Assembly: GCF_042186555.1 (NCBI RefSeq)
Contig: NC_133336.1
Span: forward strand, 41,442,074-41,506,073
DNA: 64,000 bases
Direction of reading: 5' to 3'
From: Aquarana catesbeiana
Taxonomy: Eukaryota > Chordata > Amphibia > Anura > Ranidae
The notes beneath the pieces are model-generated. The model was given only the letters and a program-made list of their open reading frames with translations, did no database searches and had not been told where the DNA came from. Position 1 is the stretch's first letter. Each line of letters begins with the position of its first letter. Shown here piece by piece: positions 43,851 to 55,544 of this stretch. A program made the position numbers and the translations under genes.

Positions 43851-43986
43851 CAGTGATGGCGAACCTTGGCACTCCAGATGTTTTGGAACTACATTTCCCA
43901 TGATCCTCGTGCACTCTGCAGTGTAGGTGAGCATCATGGGAAATGTAGTTCCAAAACATCTAGGGTGCCAAGGCTCGCCATCACTT
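43851..43986. mobile_element. Palindromic hAT MITE, 136 bp, TSD TTATATAC
   Basis: Starts CAGTGATGGCGAACCTTGGC and ends with the complement of the same motif (GCCAAGGCTCGCCATCACT). Nearly the whole element is one hairpin with ACTACATTTCCCATGAT in the arms. Perfect 8-bp duplications TTATATAC flank it (43843-43850, 43987-43994). The last base is T instead of the expected G. Confidence 0.92.
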
Positions 43987-43994
43987 TTATATAC

Positions 43995-44682
43995 AAAATG
44001 AATCCGAATTTACTAAATTAATTCCGAAAACAAATCATGCTAACATAACAAATATGAGGAAACAAAATGATAAAAGGAGAAGTACAACCAAAGTCATTGT
44101 AGGCTGACGTTACCAACCCGGTCCAGGCTCTGGAAAGATTGTGAGACGCTGAGCGCCTGAGACAGCTGCCCCCTCCACAGCCTAGCGCTCCAGTGAGCGT
44201 GGGGTGGGGGGGGGGGGGGTGCAGAGCAGACAGCTCTCTGCTCAAGAAAACATAAAGAATGTGAAGGAGGATTTTTTTCAGTTACAGCCAGTCACGGCAT
44301 GAAAACCTAAATCCTGACAGGCATGGGACTTTTATCTTTGAATTCTCAAGATGTTCTTAAGAGGGCTTTGGATAAATCTAATGGTGAAGTAGATACTCCC
44401 TTAAAGTTTTCAGAGGTTCATCTTTAACCTTTCTTTATAGAAAAAGAAACATGTTTTGTTGAATAAGTAGCATTAAAAACATTCAAAGAAAAAAAAAGGT
44501 AATTAAAACACACTAAACAAAAAGGCCTGATTTCTGGTACACTAACAAGGACACTGTTCCATTTAAACTGGTTTTATCTTTGTGAACCATTGACTATGGG
44601 AAAATGAATAGATGTCCTTGCAGGTCTATCATGAATAAGGATGGTTTAAATAAAAAAAAATAATACAACATTATATATGAAG
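43995..44682. other. No gene seen
   Basis: Contains a G-run near 44206-44220 and AT-rich sequence. No domain was recognised. Confidence 0.45.
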
Positions 44683-44689
44683 TAAAACC

Positions 44690-46112
44690 TTGGACAGAGG
44701 GGTGGCTGTAGACGTGGTATACTTGGATTTTGCAAAAGCGTTCGATACAGTTCCCCACACACGGCTCATATGTAAGGTAAAGTCTACAGGCTTGGAAATA
44801 TCAGTTTGTAAATGGATAGAAAACTGGCTAAAAGACAGAATTCAGAGAGTAGTGGTTAATGATTCGTATAGGGCGTACACACGGTCGGACTTTGTTCGGA
44901 CATTCCGACAACAAAATCCTAGGATTTTTTCCGACGGATGTTGGCTCAAACTTGTCTTGCATACACACGGTCACACAAAGTTGTCGGAAAATCTGATCAT
45001 TCTGAATGCGGTGACGTAAAACACGTACGTCGGGACTATAAACGGGGCAGTGGCCAATAGCTTTCATCTCTTTATTTATTCTGAGCATGCGTGGCCCTTT
45101 GTTCGTCGGATTTGTGTACACACGATCGGAATTTCCGACAACGGATTTTGTCGTCGGAAAATTTTATCTCTTGCTCTCCAACTTTGTGTGTCGGAAAATC
45201 CGATGGAAAATGTCCGATGGAGCCCACACACGGTCGGAATTTCCGACAACATGCTCCGATCGGACATTTTCCATTGGAAAATCCGACCGTGTGTACGGGG
45301 CATTACTCTGACTGGTCTAAGGATATCAGTGGTGTACTCCAAGGTTCAGTGCTGGGACCCTTACTTTTTAATATCTTTATAAATGATACAGGGTCTGGGA
45401 TTAAAAGTACCATTTCAGTCTTTGCAGACGACACCAAACTATGCAGTGGAATAACGTCCTTACAGCATGTCTCCAATTTACAAGCCGTTCCTCAATGCAC
45501 TAAATGGACGACTATGTGGCAGATGAGGTTTAATGCTGATAAATATAAAGTTATGCACTTGGGGGCTAAGAATATGCATGCACCATACATACTAGGGGAG
45601 TACAAGGAGAGGTATTGACTCCAGAGAGAGAGATATCATTTTGCTCCTGTACAAATCATTAGTAAGACCTCATCTGGAATATGCAGTTCAGTTTTGGGCA
45701 CCAGTTCTCAAAAAGGATATCGGGGAACTGGAGAAAGTGCAGAGAAGGGCAAGCAAACTGATAAGAGGCATGGAGGAGCTCTGCTATGAGAAAAGATTGG
45801 AGGAACTGAATTTATTATCTCTTGAGAAGATTAAGGAGGGATATGATCAACATGAACACATATATAAGGGATCCATATAGTGAACTTGGTGTTGAGTTAT
45901 TCACTTTACGTTCAACACAGAGGACAAGGGGGCACTCTTTACACCTACAGGAAAAGAGATTTAATCTCCAAATACGGAATGGTTGCTTCACAGTAAGAGC
46001 TGTGAAAATGTGGAATAGACTCCCTTCAGAGGTGGTTCTGGCCAGCTCAGTAGATTGCTTTAAGAAAGGCCTGGATTCTTTCCTAAATGTACATAATATA
46101 AATGGGTACTAA
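44690..46112 (+). pseudogene. LINE reverse transcriptase, disrupted
   Basis: The first part reads AVDVVYLDFAKAFDTVPHT (RT motif A, FAKAFD) and WIENWLKDRIQRVVVN. After the MITE the text resumes SDWSKDISGVLQGSVLGPLL, FNIFINDTGSG and FADDTKL (the catalytic FADD), then KYKVMHLG. It stops at 45616-45618. Later frames hold SLVRPHLEYAVQFWAPVLKK, DIGELEKVQRRASKLIRG and KMWNRLPSEVVLASS, the conserved tail of CR1-type ORF2. Besides the MITE there are at least two frame breaks near 45618 and 45860. The endonuclease domain is missing. Confidence 0.88.
44869..45302. mobile_element. 434-bp Harbinger-type MITE, copy 1
   Basis: The end is complementary to TGCCCCGTACACACGGTCGG; the left start is degraded (TAGGGCGTACACACGG). 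GTA precedes and TTA follows, an imperfect 3-bp target duplication. It is the same length as the copy at 55545-55978 and about 95% similar by eye. It lies inside the LINE RT between codons for RVVVNDS and SDWSKD. Internal words such as GTTGTCTTGCATAC are shared with the element at 50622. Confidence 0.87.
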
Positions 46113-46370
46113 CATTTATAGGTAAAGTTGATCCAGGGAAAATCTGATTATCTCTTTGGGGTCAGGAAGGAATTTTTTCCCCTGCTGTAGCAAATTGGAT
46201 CATGCTTTGCTGGGGTTTTTTTGCCTTCCTCTGGATCAACTGTGGGTATAGGATTGGGTATATGGGATTGTTTGATATTATTTTTTATTTATTTAATTAT
46301 TTTTATGGTTGAACTAGATGGACTTGTGTCTTTTTTCAACCTAACTATGTAACTATCTATACTTACATAA

Positions 46371-47184
46371 AGCGTTGAGAGAACTCTTATTTTGTATCCC
46401 TAACCTCACCATTTCAGCAAAGTAGATAAACTAGAGACCTTGATCTACCATCACATCTGCGGACTTGTGTGAACCTTTTGGCTGGTCAAGCTGATCCCAA
46501 GCAGCTATATTTGATATTACTGCATGAGACACCCTGAATTTGACTACATATCCAACCATCCCATAATGTCAGGATTGGTGAGACAAAACTGTACACACCT
46601 TATCTCATGGATGCAGACATTATGGGATGTCCGGTATACATTTAAAGCTAAAATCCAGGAATGTCCATACTTACATTGTTCCAAGCTGGATGTAAGTATG
46701 AAAATTCCAACAGACTGCTGGGGAAGCAGAAGATCAATGTTGTAGTTGGCGCTACCTCATCGCTACTACAGTGATGGCTGCCATCTTCTCGGGCCCTGCA
46801 CAAGGGGCCTATCTTGGCAACACTTATCTCTGGAAAAGATCTTTATTGTATACTTATGTCAGTCCAGGTTGGCACAATATACAGTAAGTATGCATATCTC
46901 ATATCTGATGGGCTGTTGGAAAAGATGACAATCACTGTAGTAACTACTACAATAAAAGCTGTGATCTTCTGGGTTTCGGGGGCGGACCCCTTTCCTCAGA
47001 GCTAGGCTAGGAGGAAGGGCCTAGCTCTGAGGAAGGGAGTGCGCCCCCAAAACGCATTAGCCGTACCCCGTATTCTGTGCATGTCCATGCATTGTTTTTA
47101 TGGCCTTTTGTCAGTTGCATTTTGTGAGTACCCACTTTTATATAAAACATTTTTATTATGAAATTATCTTTGGTAATACACTAG
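46371..47184. other. No gene; small hairpins
   Basis: CATACTTACAT/ATGTAAGTATG (46658-46702) forms a hairpin with perfect 11-base arms. CCTTTCCTCAGAGCTAGGCT pairs with GCCTAGCTCTGAGGAAGGG (46990-47037), next to CCCCCAAAACGCATTAGCC. Both look like parts of dispersed foldbacks. No coding signature. Confidence 0.55.
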
Positions 47185-47545
47185 GTATGCTCGCCTTCCA
47201 TTTCTGCTTTATTAATCGTGACCAATTATGTCATATGCCTTTGCTGTGGGAGCTCCAGGAGAATAATCCGGATGATTTTCGGAACTATCTCCGGATGACG
47301 GACCCCTGCTTTCACCAACTCTTGGCATTGTTGACCCTCTTTATTAAGAAGCAGGACACGTGCATGAGGTTTTTATGTTATTTTTTGGTTGAATAATGAT
47401 TTGATTTGGTATATTTTCTATATTTTTGGATGCATAGAATGCACTTTTTGGTTAAGTTCTATTGGCAGATAGATTTTATTTGTTTTCTTTTTTTAATGCA
47501 CAATAAAAAAATTGTGGAGAATAATACTTGGCTATGTGTTTTACT
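47185..47545 (+). mobile_element. Harbinger fragment with transposase exon
   Basis: The sequence parallels 51040-51400. It encodes MPLLWELQENNPDDFRNYLR and MTDPCFHQLLALLTLFIKKQ, the N-terminal exon of a Harbinger transposase of a lineage different from the 30407 element. It is followed by a donor-like break and AT-rich intron-like sequence. No terminal repeats are present. Confidence 0.78.
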
Positions 47546-47559
47546 TCAAATACTAATTA

Positions 47560-47815
47560 CAAGCGAACAGATCACAGGTGAGGATGGTTACCTTTAATAG
47601 CCATTCAAAAACCTTTGTGTCATATTGTGTGTATGTTATCAGGCCAAAATCACCAGGGTATGTAAACTTTTGATCAGGGTCATTTGGGCCATTTCTGTTG
47701 CCATTATGATTCAAATAGAGTAAACACAGTTGATTGATAATAAATGGCTTCAGCCAAACACTAACCATGAGTGAAAGAAAAGTTTTTGTGTTATCGTTCA
47801 TATTCTCATGTTCAT
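47560..47815 (-). mobile_element. Tc1 family C, isolated end
   Basis: Inverted copy of the left ~250 bases of the Tc1 at 53212 (CACTAACCATGAGTGAAAG, GGGTATGTAAACTTTTGATC, AACAGATCACAGGTGAGG). Only the end survives, with no transposase. Confidence 0.85.
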
Positions 47816-48571
47816 ATTTCATGTTTGAGGGTTCTAAGTAATTTTCTAAGAAAAAAATACTGATTTTTACTGGTCCTTGAGTGGTTAAATAGTAGACTGT
47901 CATTTGTTTTAACTGATTTCCCAAATACTTTCATGAATGCACATAAAGTGATCAGAAATACAATTCAAAAGATTCTTAACCACACGTTGAAGTTTATGAA
48001 ATGGATACTGTGAAATTATTTTAATTTAAAGAAAATAAAATCTATTGTATTCTACCATACTAGTACTTTTGCAGAGTTCCTGTTTGCTCAATTAACTTCA
48101 AATTGCAATTTGCGGTGACAGTGCACACACATATGTATCACTTCCAGAATAACCTGTCATTTAAACCTCATACACTTTGTAAATTTTATTTTTTTTCCAA
48201 ATTGTTGCATTGACAGTTCCTTTTTTAGCAAGACTGTAATTGCTTGTTAAGTCCATCATACATAAATTATTTCACATATTTCACACACTTCAAAGGGAGT
48301 TTGCAAAGGAACACACCACACCATCAAGAGAATGTTGCCTTTAAACCTGCTGACGGGACTCAACCTACAGAGTGGCTCTAACTTTGCATTCTTATTATTC
48401 TCTACTTGCTAAAGGCCTTTGGCTTATGGTGCTGTTATTATTTCAGCCGACCTGAATCTGAGAAATGCAGGTAGGTTTTAAAATCCAACCTTTGTCTTTT
48501 TCAGACATAAAGGTGATTGGGAAATTGCATATTTCCTATTCCTTATTAATGTTGGCCTCACAAATATACTA
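47816..48571. other. No gene; possibly non-repetitive DNA
   Basis: No domain or terminal repeat was recognised. The stretch 48280-48560 is of ordinary complexity and might be conserved non-coding DNA, but nothing in the sequence proves that. Confidence 0.45.
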
Positions 48572-48648
48572 TATTGTCAAAAGTATTGGGACACCTGCCT
48601 TTACGCGCACATAAACTTTAATGGCATCGCAGTCTTAGTCTGTAGGGT

Positions 48649-49125
48649 TCAATATTGAGTCGGCTCACCCTTTGCAGCTATAACAGCTTCAACTCTTCTG
48701 GGAAGGCTGTCCACAAGGTGTAGATGTGTGTCTATGGGAATGTTTGACCATTCTTCCAGAAGCGCATTTGTGAGATCAGGCACTGATGTTGGACAAGAAT
48801 GGCTGGCTCGCAGTCTCCTCTCTAATTTATCCCAAAGGGATACTATCAGTTTGAGGTCAGGACTCTGTGAAGGGCAGCCAAGTTCCTCCACCCCAAACTC
48901 GCTCATCCATGTCTTTATGGACCTTGCTTTGTACACTGGTGCGCAGTCATGTTAGAACAGGAAGGGGCCATCCCAAACTGTTCTCACAAAGTTGGGAGCA
49001 TGAAATTGTCCAAAATGTCTTGGTATGCTGACGGCTTAAGAGTACCCTTCACTGGAACTAAGGGGCCAAGCCCAACACCTTAAAAACAAACACACACCAT
49101 AATCCCCCCTCCACCAAATGATTTG
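48649..49125 (-). pseudogene. Tc1 transposase fragment, left arm and centre
   Basis: Read leftwards: a GGIMV-like start, GVGLGPLVPVKGTL, SAYQDILDNFMLPTL, then YKARSIKTWMSEFGVEELG, QSPDLKLIVSLWDKLERRLR (the Glu region, with degraded NPIEHLW) and LVDSLPRRVEAVIAAKG. Frame breaks occur in the centre. About the last two thirds of a catalytic domain is represented. Confidence 0.8.
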
Positions 49126-49130
49126 GACCA

Positions 49131-49394
49131 GTGCACAAAGCAAGGTCCATAAACACATGGATGAGCGAGTTTGGGGTGGAGGAACTTGACTGGCCTCAAC
49201 CTGATAGAACAGATGAATTTGAGTGGAGACTGCGAGCCACGCCTTCTCATCCAACATCAGTGCCTGACCTCACAAATGTGCCTCTGGAAGAATGGCCAAA
49301 CATTCCCATAGACACACTCCTAAACCTTGTGGACAGTCTTCCTAGAAGAGTTGAAGCTGTTATAGCTGCAAAGGGTGGACCAACTCAACACTGA
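49131..49394 (+). pseudogene. Tc1 transposase fragment, right arm
   Basis: It encodes HKARSINTWMSEFGVEELDW, a deletion across the Glu motif, FEWRLRATPSHPTSVPDLTN, then LVDSLPRRVEAVIAAKGGPT. It is the mirror image of the left-arm frame. Confidence 0.82.
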
Positions 49395-49473
49395 ACCCTA
49401 CGGACTAAGACTGGGATGCCATTAAAGTTCATGTGTGTGTAAAAGCAGGTGTCCCAATATTTTTGGCAATATA

Positions 49474-50621
49474 ATGTATTTGTAAATGTGTGCAAACTAA
49501 ACCCCTGTTTTTAACGCATAAGGTTAGACAGGATAATTCAGTTGGTTAGCAGGCTGGTTGATAAGTTGGTGCCCTGGGTCTACCAATGCCCCTGGACATG
49601 GGCCAGATGATGGCATAAGTAAAAACTCACAAAAGGAGAAAGCAACTAATTAAAAAATAGTGTTTGGGTTTGCAAACACTTCAGGGGATCCTTGCACTTT
49701 TTACTAGTTTAATAGGGGAGCCATTGCTTCATCTTGAGGCATGGGCTCCTCATTCTTAGGTGTCGTTCATGGCAATCGCACTTTACCTTGCAAAGAACAA
49801 GCTTGTTTTTACCTGCAATTCTGTAAGTGTGAACCCTTTTTTTTTAAAATAAAAGATCTTACGGTATTATGCTATGTGGATCCATTTGTTTTTCATGTTC
49901 AATGCCTATGGAATGATTTAACATTTTGCTGCACGCTTTGGAGTTCGTTTGTCTGAAGTATAATCTTCCATCATCCATCCTTGAGGTCTACTTTCCATCT
50001 ACTGCGGCATTTTACAGATCATCACATTGAAGCCAAGTTCTCACCATGCCTGCCTGACCCGTGTGCTGTAAGGTACATGTGTCCACTCCATCTGGTAAGC
50101 GTGCCAACCTTACTTTTTTTGACTGCACTTCATGATCAAGCACTTATTTCAAGATTTATTATTATTTAGACTTTATACTTGTGTTGATGATTATTCACAT
50201 CGTCATGGTATATTTAATCAAGATGGACTGATATACTATATCATTTTCCTATATCTACTGTCACAGTGGTTTATTTCAATTCTGTATTTATTTTGTCACT
50301 TTTGAGCGCTACACTATTATTTTTATATTTGGTGATTCACTTTGTGTCTAGAGAATTGTTGGCCGCTCACCCATTTTCCTTATGCGCAATTTGTTTTTTC
50401 ATTTATCCTCACTCTAGGGATCAAAGAATCTGCCCAAGTTCAGTATGCAGTTTTTTTTAAATATTGCTTGAAGTTCAAAGTTTGTGCAAACACCAATGAC
50501 GTTTTTTTCTCCAGTTCTTCTTCTAATAATCAAGCTATTGTCAAACAATGAGCATAAGAAGCTGGGCACTGCCATTCAACTTACCGACCAGCCTGCTAAC
50601 CAACCTATTTATCCTGTCTAA
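49474..50621. other. No gene seen
   Basis: Several short frames lack domains. The part at 49490-49580 (TGCAAACTAAACCCC, GGTTAGCAGGCTGGTTG) resembles 1530-1640 and the inverted stretch 51985-52045, a possible dispersed repeat. Confidence 0.45.
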
Positions 50622-51972
50622 AGCCCCACGATCGGATTTTCTGCAGACAAAACCGCAGACTTTAGTCCGAAGGGCGTTGGCCCCAAAGTTGTCTTGCATA
50701 CAAACGGCACACAATTGTCGGCCAACAAACAAAAACATAGTGACGTACTAAGTGGTTTTTCAGCTCTTTAGCGCCACCCTTTGGGCTCCTTCTGCTAATT
50801 TAGTGTTAGTAGAAGTTTGGTGAGTGTTGATTTGCGCTTTTCATTTTGCGCCTTTCATTTCGCTCTTTTCAGTTTGCGCTTTTCATTTCACGCTTTTCAG
50901 TTCGTTTCTGAATGGCCGTTCGTCAACCAGCCATGTTGTGGAATCGGTGGAGATAACGTGTTAATTATTATTGGAGTTATTGCTTTGACCCAAGTCCAGT
51001 CCAGGAACAGGAGGAGGAGGATTTCTTGGACCAAAAATTGGTTGCTTTATTAATCGTGACCAATTATGTCATATGCCTTTGCTGCGGGAGCTCCATTAGA
51101 TTAATCCGGATGATTTTCAGAATTATCTCCAGATGACGGACCCCTGCTTTTACCAACTCTTGGCATTGTTGACCCCATATATTAAGAAGAAGGACACGTG
51201 AATGGGGCTTTTATTTTATTTTTTGGTTGAATAATGATTTGATTTGGTATATTTTCTATATTTTTGTATGCATAGAATGCACTTTTTGGGTAAGTTCTAT
51301 TGGCAGATAGCATGTCTAATTTTATTTGTTTTCTTTTTTTAATGCACAATAAAAAAAATGTGTAGAATAATACTTGGCTATGTGTTTTACAAATGACAGT
51401 TTGGGAGTAGGCAGTTACATTTAAAAAAAAAATGCAATGTAAAATTGACAAGGGACACCAACATAGTTGTATCTTTGATCTTAAAAACTACGGGATAATG
51501 GTGTTGCCGTAAACTGCACCAAAAAAAAAAAAAATAACAAACATAATAATTTTATTCTTGATATCACTGAAAAAAAAAAAGCCTTTGAAAATGTGTTTGC
51601 AATAACTCCATCAGTATCACCAGGAAAGCAGCTTCATTATTATCCCATTAAAGAAATAGAGAATGCTTTCGAGATTTCATAATTTGCCGTGTCACGAATG
51701 TTAATTCTCCATTACGAACGCTAGTTTACAAGACCGACTGCTTCCGGCTCGTCCTTGGTTCCGATCATGCGTGTTTGTACTTTTGTACACACGCTTGGAA
51801 AATCCGACAACAGACATTTGTCTGCGGAAAATTTGAAAGCCTGCCATCCGACATTTATCCACAAAAAATCCGTCAACAATTGTCAGATGGAGCGTACAAA
51901 CGGTCGGTATTTCCACCAACAGCCTGTCATCACACAATTCCCATCAGAAAATCCGATTGTGTGTACGAGGCT
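50622..51972. mobile_element. Non-autonomous Harbinger element, TSD TAA
   Basis: The right end is the complement of AGCCTCGTACACACAATCGG; the left end AGCCCCACGATCGG lacks a short piece of the same motif. TAA flanks it (50619-50621, 51973-51975). It keeps one transposase exon but no catalytic domain. GTTGTCTTGCATACAAACGG and GACGTACTAAG match subterminal words of the 434-bp MITEs, suggesting those derive from this lineage. Confidence 0.8.
51040..51200 (+). pseudogene. Harbinger transposase N-terminal exon remnant
   Basis: Nearly the same as 47210-47375 (CTTTGCTGCGGGAGCTCC, AATCCGGATGATTTTCAGAA, ATGACGGACCCCTGCTTT). The encoded NPDDF-NYL and MTDPCF motifs are characteristic of Harbinger transposases. 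Substitutions near CATTAGATTAATCC damage the frame. Confidence 0.72.
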
Positions 51973-51975
51973 TAA

Positions 51976-52983
51976 CAATACGCGTTAAACACAGGGGTTC
52001 GTTTGCAAACGTGCTGCAGATTTACCACTGGGTGCCCTGCATCTCCTTTGCTGTATTTGTTGATGTCATCCCAAATAAACATGCCTATATTTTCTAAATT
52101 CTGATTGTGATATTTTCTTTATATTTCTAGTAACAACAGCATTTTCACGGTTCTTTGGGACTCTGTGAATTTGTGAATTAGTGAAGCTGACATATTTTAC
52201 TGAACAGCTAGCTCTCTGTTTAAATCTTCACAATGAACTTTTTCATTCACCCAACAGATGAATGCCCACTGATTAACAATTTCAATACATTCTATGTATG
52301 TTTCCAGAACATCATATTATCTGCTTTTGAATTAGTTTATAGATATTATTTCAAGTAATGATAATATAAATATGATTAGGTTTCATTTCATTCACAACAT
52401 TATTACAATTCTAAGGCTAATTAATGGTTTTCAGCAAAAAAAGATGATATTAGACTAAGACCCATATCTGATCCTAGAAGAATATTCTAAAACCATGGAA
52501 AGGCATTCCATCCTATTTTGATATGTTCTAATTAGTGCAATATAAAGTGTCGCAGAAGCGGTGGAGTTGCAAGGTAGAAGTGCCTTGTTTCTCCGGCCTC
52601 ATACTGCTGCCAGCAAAGGGACAGAGAACTAATGGCTCAGTCCTAAGGGAGTGCAGCGGGAAACTGCAAAGAGACCAAAGAAATGGAACACAGCAGAGAT
52701 AAAAGAGAAGGGAGAGAAAATAAAAGGACATAGTGGACTGATAAGAAACAGTTTCACCCACTTTTCATCATGGTCTACTTTTAAGTGACCCTATTAGGTA
52801 AGAAAAAAAATCCTGATCAAAGGTCCCTGCAATAAATATACTTTTACCTCTCCCTAAAAACATATCACCTACCTTCTCTAGCCACTTTCTGACCCAGACT
52901 TTTTTCTATTTGTTGCTTACAAGTAAAATTTGTATATTTTGCTAGAAAATTAATTAGAACCCCCAAACATTATATATACTGTA
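51976..52983. other. No gene; ordinary AT-rich DNA
   Basis: No recognised repeat ends or coding signature. This is one of the few longer stretches that might be unique host sequence. Confidence 0.45.
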
Positions 52984-53209
<226 letters not shown>

Positions 53210-53211
53210 TA

Positions 53212-54835
53212 CACAGTTGTGCTCATAAGTTTCCATTTTTAAAAGAATATGAATGATAACACAAAAACTTTTCTTTCACTCATGGTTAGTGTTTGGCTGA
53301 AGCCATTTATAATCAATCAGCTGTGTTTACTCTTTTTAAATCATAATGACAACACAAACTACCCAAATGACCCTGATCAAAAGTTTACATACTTTGGTGA
53401 TTTTGGCCTGATAACATGCACACAAGTTGACACAAAAGGATTTGAATAGCTATTTAGGGTAACCATCCTCACCTGTGATCTGTTTGCTTGGAATTAGTGT
53501 GTGTGTATAAAAGGTCAATGAGTTTCTGGTCTCCTGACAGACCCTTGCATCTTTCATCACAAGTGCTGCACTGACGTTTCTGGATTCTGAGTCATGGGGA
53601 AAGCAAAAGAATTGTCAAAGGATGTGCAGGAAAAGGTAGTTGAACTGTATAAAACAGAAAAGGGATATAAAAAGATATCCAAGGAATTGAGAATGCCAAT
53701 TAGCAGTGTTCAAACTCTAATCAAAAAGTGGAAAATAAGGGGTTCTGTTGAAACCAAAGCACGGTCAGGTAGACCAACTAAAATTTCAGCCACAAATGCC
53801 AGGAAAATTGTTCGGGATGCAAAGAAAAACCCACAAATAACTTCAGGTGAAATACAGGACTCTCTGAAAACATGTGGTGTGGCTGTTTCAAGATGCACAA
53901 TAAGGAGGCACTTGAAGAAAGATGGGCTGCATGGTCGAGTCGCCAGATGAAAGCCATTACTATGCAAATGCCACAAAGTATCCCACTTACAATACGCCAA
54001 ACAGCACAGAGACAAGCCTCAAACCTTCAGGCACAAATTCATTTGGAGCGATGAGACCAAAATTTAGCTTTTTGGCCACAACCATAAACGCTTCATTTGG
54101 AGAGGAGTCATCAAGGCCTATAATGAAAGGTACACCAGTCCTACTGTGAAACACGGAGGTGGATCGCTGATGTTTTGGGGATGTGTGAGCTACAAAGGCA
54201 CAGGAAATTTGGTCAAAATTGATTACAAGATGAATGCAGTATGTTATCAAAAAATACTGGAGGAACATTTGCATTCATCAGCTAGGAAGCTTCGCATGGG
54301 ACGTACTTGGACAATCCAACATGACAATGACCCAAAACACAAGGCCAAGTCGACCTGTCATTGGCTACAGCAGAATAAAGTGAAGGTTCTGGAGTGGCCA
54401 TCTCAGTCTCCTGACCTCAATATCATTGAGCCACTCTGGGGAGATCTCAAATGTGCAGTTCATGCAAGACAGCCCAAGAATTTACAGGAACTGGAGCCTT
54501 TTTGCCAAGAGGAATGGGCAGCTTTACCATCTGAGAAGATATAGAGCCTCATCCACAAATGCCACAAAAGACTTCAAGCTGTCATTGATGTTAAAGGGGG
54601 CAATACACTGTATTAAGAACTAGGGTATGTAAACTTTTGATCAGGGTAATTTGGGTAGTTTCTGTTGTCATTATGATTTAAAAAGAGTAAACACAGTGGA
54701 TTGATAAAAAAATGGCTTCAGCCAAACACTAACCATGAGTGAAAGAAAAGTTTTTGTGTTATCATTCATATTCTCTTAAAAATGGACAAGAAATCACAAA
54801 TTCTGCCAGGGTATGTAAACTTATGAGCACAACTG
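53212..54835 (+). mobile_element. Tc1 element C, full length, inserted at TA
   Basis: The ends CAGTTGTGCTCATAAGTTT (left) and ACTTATGAGCACAACTG (right) are inverted repeats; TA follows on the right and TACA precedes on the left. Inner repeats GTTTACATACTTTGG (53383) and GTATGTAAACTTTTGATC (54626) give the IR/DR plan. The element sits between a TAGA microsatellite and TA-rich palindromes. A related isolated end lies at 47560. Confidence 0.92.
53594..54616 (+). pseudogene. Tc1 transposase C, one frame with three stops
   Basis: The frame from ATG 53594 to TAA 54614-54616 is 340 codons, the usual Tc1 length, with no frameshift. It is interrupted only by TGA at 53948, TAG at 54065 and TAG at 54542. 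HTH region: KGYKKISKELRMPISSVQTL, then the GRPTK linker and a second HTH. Catalytic motifs: IWSDETKI (first Asp), GGGSLMFWGCVS, IQHDNDPKHKA (second Asp), DLNIIEPLWGDL (Glu). All three acidic residues survive. Decay by point mutation only implies a comparatively young copy. Confidence 0.92.
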
Positions 54836-54910
54836 TATATATATATATCTATATATCTATATATATAGATATATCTACAGTATATCTATATATATAGATA
54901 TATATATTTT
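54836..54910. repeat. TA-rich palindromic tract
   Basis: Interleaved TATATATCTATATA and TATATAGATATA words. Continuation of the microsatellite in which Tc1 C sits. Confidence 0.9.
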
Positions 54911-55544
54911 AGCAGAGACCCTAGAGAATAGAATAGTGTCATTGCAATATTTTATGTTACGCTGTATTTGTGCAGCGGTCTTTCAGACGCAATTTCTTGG
55001 GAAAAATTCAATTTATTGAATTAAAAAAACACAATAGTTACCTCAATTTTTTTGTATAATGTGAAAGATGTTGCGCCGAGTAAATAGCTACCTAACATGT
55101 CATGGTTTAGCATTGCGCACGCTTGTGGAATGGCGACAAACTACGGTACTTAATGCGATGCTTTAAAAACTTTTACAGGTTACTTTTTTAGAGTAACAGA
55201 GGAGGTCTTGCTCTAGAATTATTGTTTTCACTCTAATGATTGTGATGATCCCTCACATGTGTGGTTTGAACACAGTTTACATATGCGGCCGCAACTTACG
55301 TATGCATTTGCTTCTGCGTGCAAGCACAAAAGGATTGGGCACTAAAAAAAAAAACTTGTATTTATTTTACTTTTTATTTTATTTTTTAGACTGTCCTTTT
55401 ATTTATTTATTTTTTATCACTTTTATTCTTATTTCAAGGAATGTAAACATCCCTTGATAAAAATAAGCATGACCGGTCCTCCAAAAGACCCCAGATCTCT
55501 CATTTACATTTAAAAGCAAAGGAAAACAAAAATATTGACACTTA
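54911..55544. other. No gene seen
   Basis: AT-rich, with a block at 55230-55450 whose short frame is mostly Phe/Leu from T runs. Confidence 0.45.

Larger units (their letters stand above)
44683..46370 (+). mobile_element. 5'-truncated LINE (CR1/L2-like), split by a MITE
   Basis: A non-LTR retrotransposon 3' part: RT domain, C-terminal conserved region and a 3' UTR ending GGTTGAACTAGATGGACTTG...CAACCTAACTATGTAACTAT. The 5' end is abrupt, as usual for target-primed insertion. A 434-bp MITE interrupts the RT at 44869-45302. Confidence 0.85.
48572..49473. mobile_element. Palindromic Tc1 derivative with ~370-base arms
   Basis: Both ends are TATTG-CAAAAGTATTGGGACACC in inverted orientation. The arms (48572-48945 and 49128-49473) are inverted copies of the 3' part of a Tc1 transposase gene plus its terminal repeat. 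The ~180-bp centre holds transposase sequence on the minus strand only. The element cannot encode a transposase. Confidence 0.88.
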
